A program made the position numbers and the translations under genes. A stretch of 6,687 nt of DNA from Nitrospirota bacterium (lineage in GTDB: Bacteria; Nitrospirota; Thermodesulfovibrionia; Thermodesulfovibrionales; Magnetobacteriaceae). Positions 6,541 through 6,687 of the stretch are shown one piece after another. Positions within the stretch are counted from its first letter, which is position 1. Each line of letters opens with the position of its first letter. Location of the stretch: positions 1 to 6,687 of the forward strand of contig JADGAE010000101.1 of NCBI GenBank assembly GCA_015232165.1, given 5' to 3'. The notes under the pieces are model-generated. The model worked only from the letters and a program-made list of their open reading frames with translations. It had not been told where the DNA came from and ran no database searches.

Positions 6541-6549
6541 ATTATAGCA
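6541..6549 (-). promoter_or_regulatory. Extended -10 promoter immediately before the radical SAM gene
   Basis: On the minus strand TGCTATAAT matches the extended -10 consensus TGnTATAAT. No -35 hexamer is visible, which extended -10 promoters can tolerate. The predicted start of transcription falls at about 6534, on the A of the chosen start codon, so the mRNA would be leaderless or nearly so. No Shine-Dalgarno sequence precedes that ATG. The same GCTATAAT string sits at the inner end of the repeat arms. Confidence 0.4.
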
Positions 6550-6638
6550 TAGTCTGTCATGTTTTTTTTGCACCCGGGTCTTGGGTGGGGTGCATAAATT
6601 TTTGGTGGATAACAAGTGGTAATAAAAATGCATATAAA

Positions 6639-6653
6639 GGGGTCAAGGGGACT
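6639..6653 (-). repeat. Copy of the repeat tip, inverted relative to base 1
   Basis: Bases 6639-6653 are the exact reverse complement of 1-15 (AGTCCCCTTGACCCC). Beyond the 15 bases the similarity to the arm is faint (a T-rich stretch, then GCTATAAT at 6541-6548 on the minus strand, farther away than in the other copies). It could be a diverged arm reading toward the radical SAM gene. Confidence 0.55.
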
Positions 6654-6663
6654 GGTCCCCTTG
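6644..6663. repeat. Near-perfect 20-bp palindrome at the repeat tip
   Basis: CAAGGGGAC (6644-6652) and GTCCCCTTG (6655-6663) are perfect complements with two bases between them. It looks like two repeat tips meeting head to head, since GTCCCCTTG is also the outer edge of the arm at 1-64. The sequence to the right (6664-6687) is G-rich and does not continue the arm. Confidence 0.6.
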
Positions 6664-6687
6664 CAGGGGGTTCTGAAGGGGGCGCGG

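Noticed and set aside
6535..6633. N-terminal extension of the radical SAM protein starting at the ATG at 6633
   Set aside because: The 33 residues are rich in basic and aromatic residues unlike the domain that follows, the DNA is A/T-rich with a homopolymer, and it contains the likely promoter.
1..6687. CRISPR array, tRNA, rRNA, riboswitch or defence genes
   Set aside because: I looked for regularly spaced direct repeats, cloverleaf-like segments and recognisable nuclease, helicase or toxin motifs on both strands and found none.

Overview
The window looks like chromosomal DNA of a Gram-negative bacterium. The firmest reason is a full-length Kdo transferase (WaaA/KdtA), which is only needed to build the lipid A-Kdo core of lipopolysaccharide (LPS). 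Next to it lies a Wzx-type flippase of the kind that moves lipid-linked glycans across the inner membrane. Base composition is moderate (roughly half G+C by eye). No rRNA, tRNA, phage or transposase gene is present to fix the taxonomy. A deep-branching anaerobic lineage such as Nitrospirota or a former deltaproteobacterium would fit the B12-binding radical SAM protein and the cupin, but this is a guess.

Layout. 1-418 has no convincing gene. It holds a 316-bp element with 64-bp inverted terminal arms (1-64 and 253-316), a possible internal terminator, and a short inverted repeat just before the first gene. 419-1918 (+) encodes the flippase, whose last codons and stop lie in a diverged copy of the same repeat arm (1898-1966). 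2080-2853 (+) encodes an alpha-helical, coiled-coil-like protein of unknown function, preceded by the best promoter in the window (2005-2034). A short GC-rich hairpin follows, overlapped by a nine-codon mini-ORF. 2968-4224 (+) is waaA. 4314-4670 (+) is a small single-domain cupin. 4726-6534 (-) is a convergent gene for a three-part protein: a Rossmann-like N-terminus, a B12-binding domain and a radical SAM domain. A Rho-independent terminator for it lies in the 55-bp gap beside the cupin. From 6535 to the end is non-coding: a possible extended -10 promoter, then another copy of the repeat tip (6639-6653) in inverted orientation to base 1, and a 20-bp palindrome.

How it fits together. The flippase and WaaA both serve the cell envelope, so the plus-strand block is probably an envelope/LPS neighbourhood. 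The gaps of about 90-160 bp and the separate promoter before the coiled-coil gene argue against one tight operon. The cupin and the radical SAM protein could modify or sense a metabolite, but nothing in the sequence links them to LPS. I see no defence, CRISPR or toxin-antitoxin system. The most unusual signals are the recurring inverted-repeat family, which carries GCTATAAT boxes and overlaps a gene end, the domain combination in the radical SAM protein, and the unrecognised coiled-coil gene.
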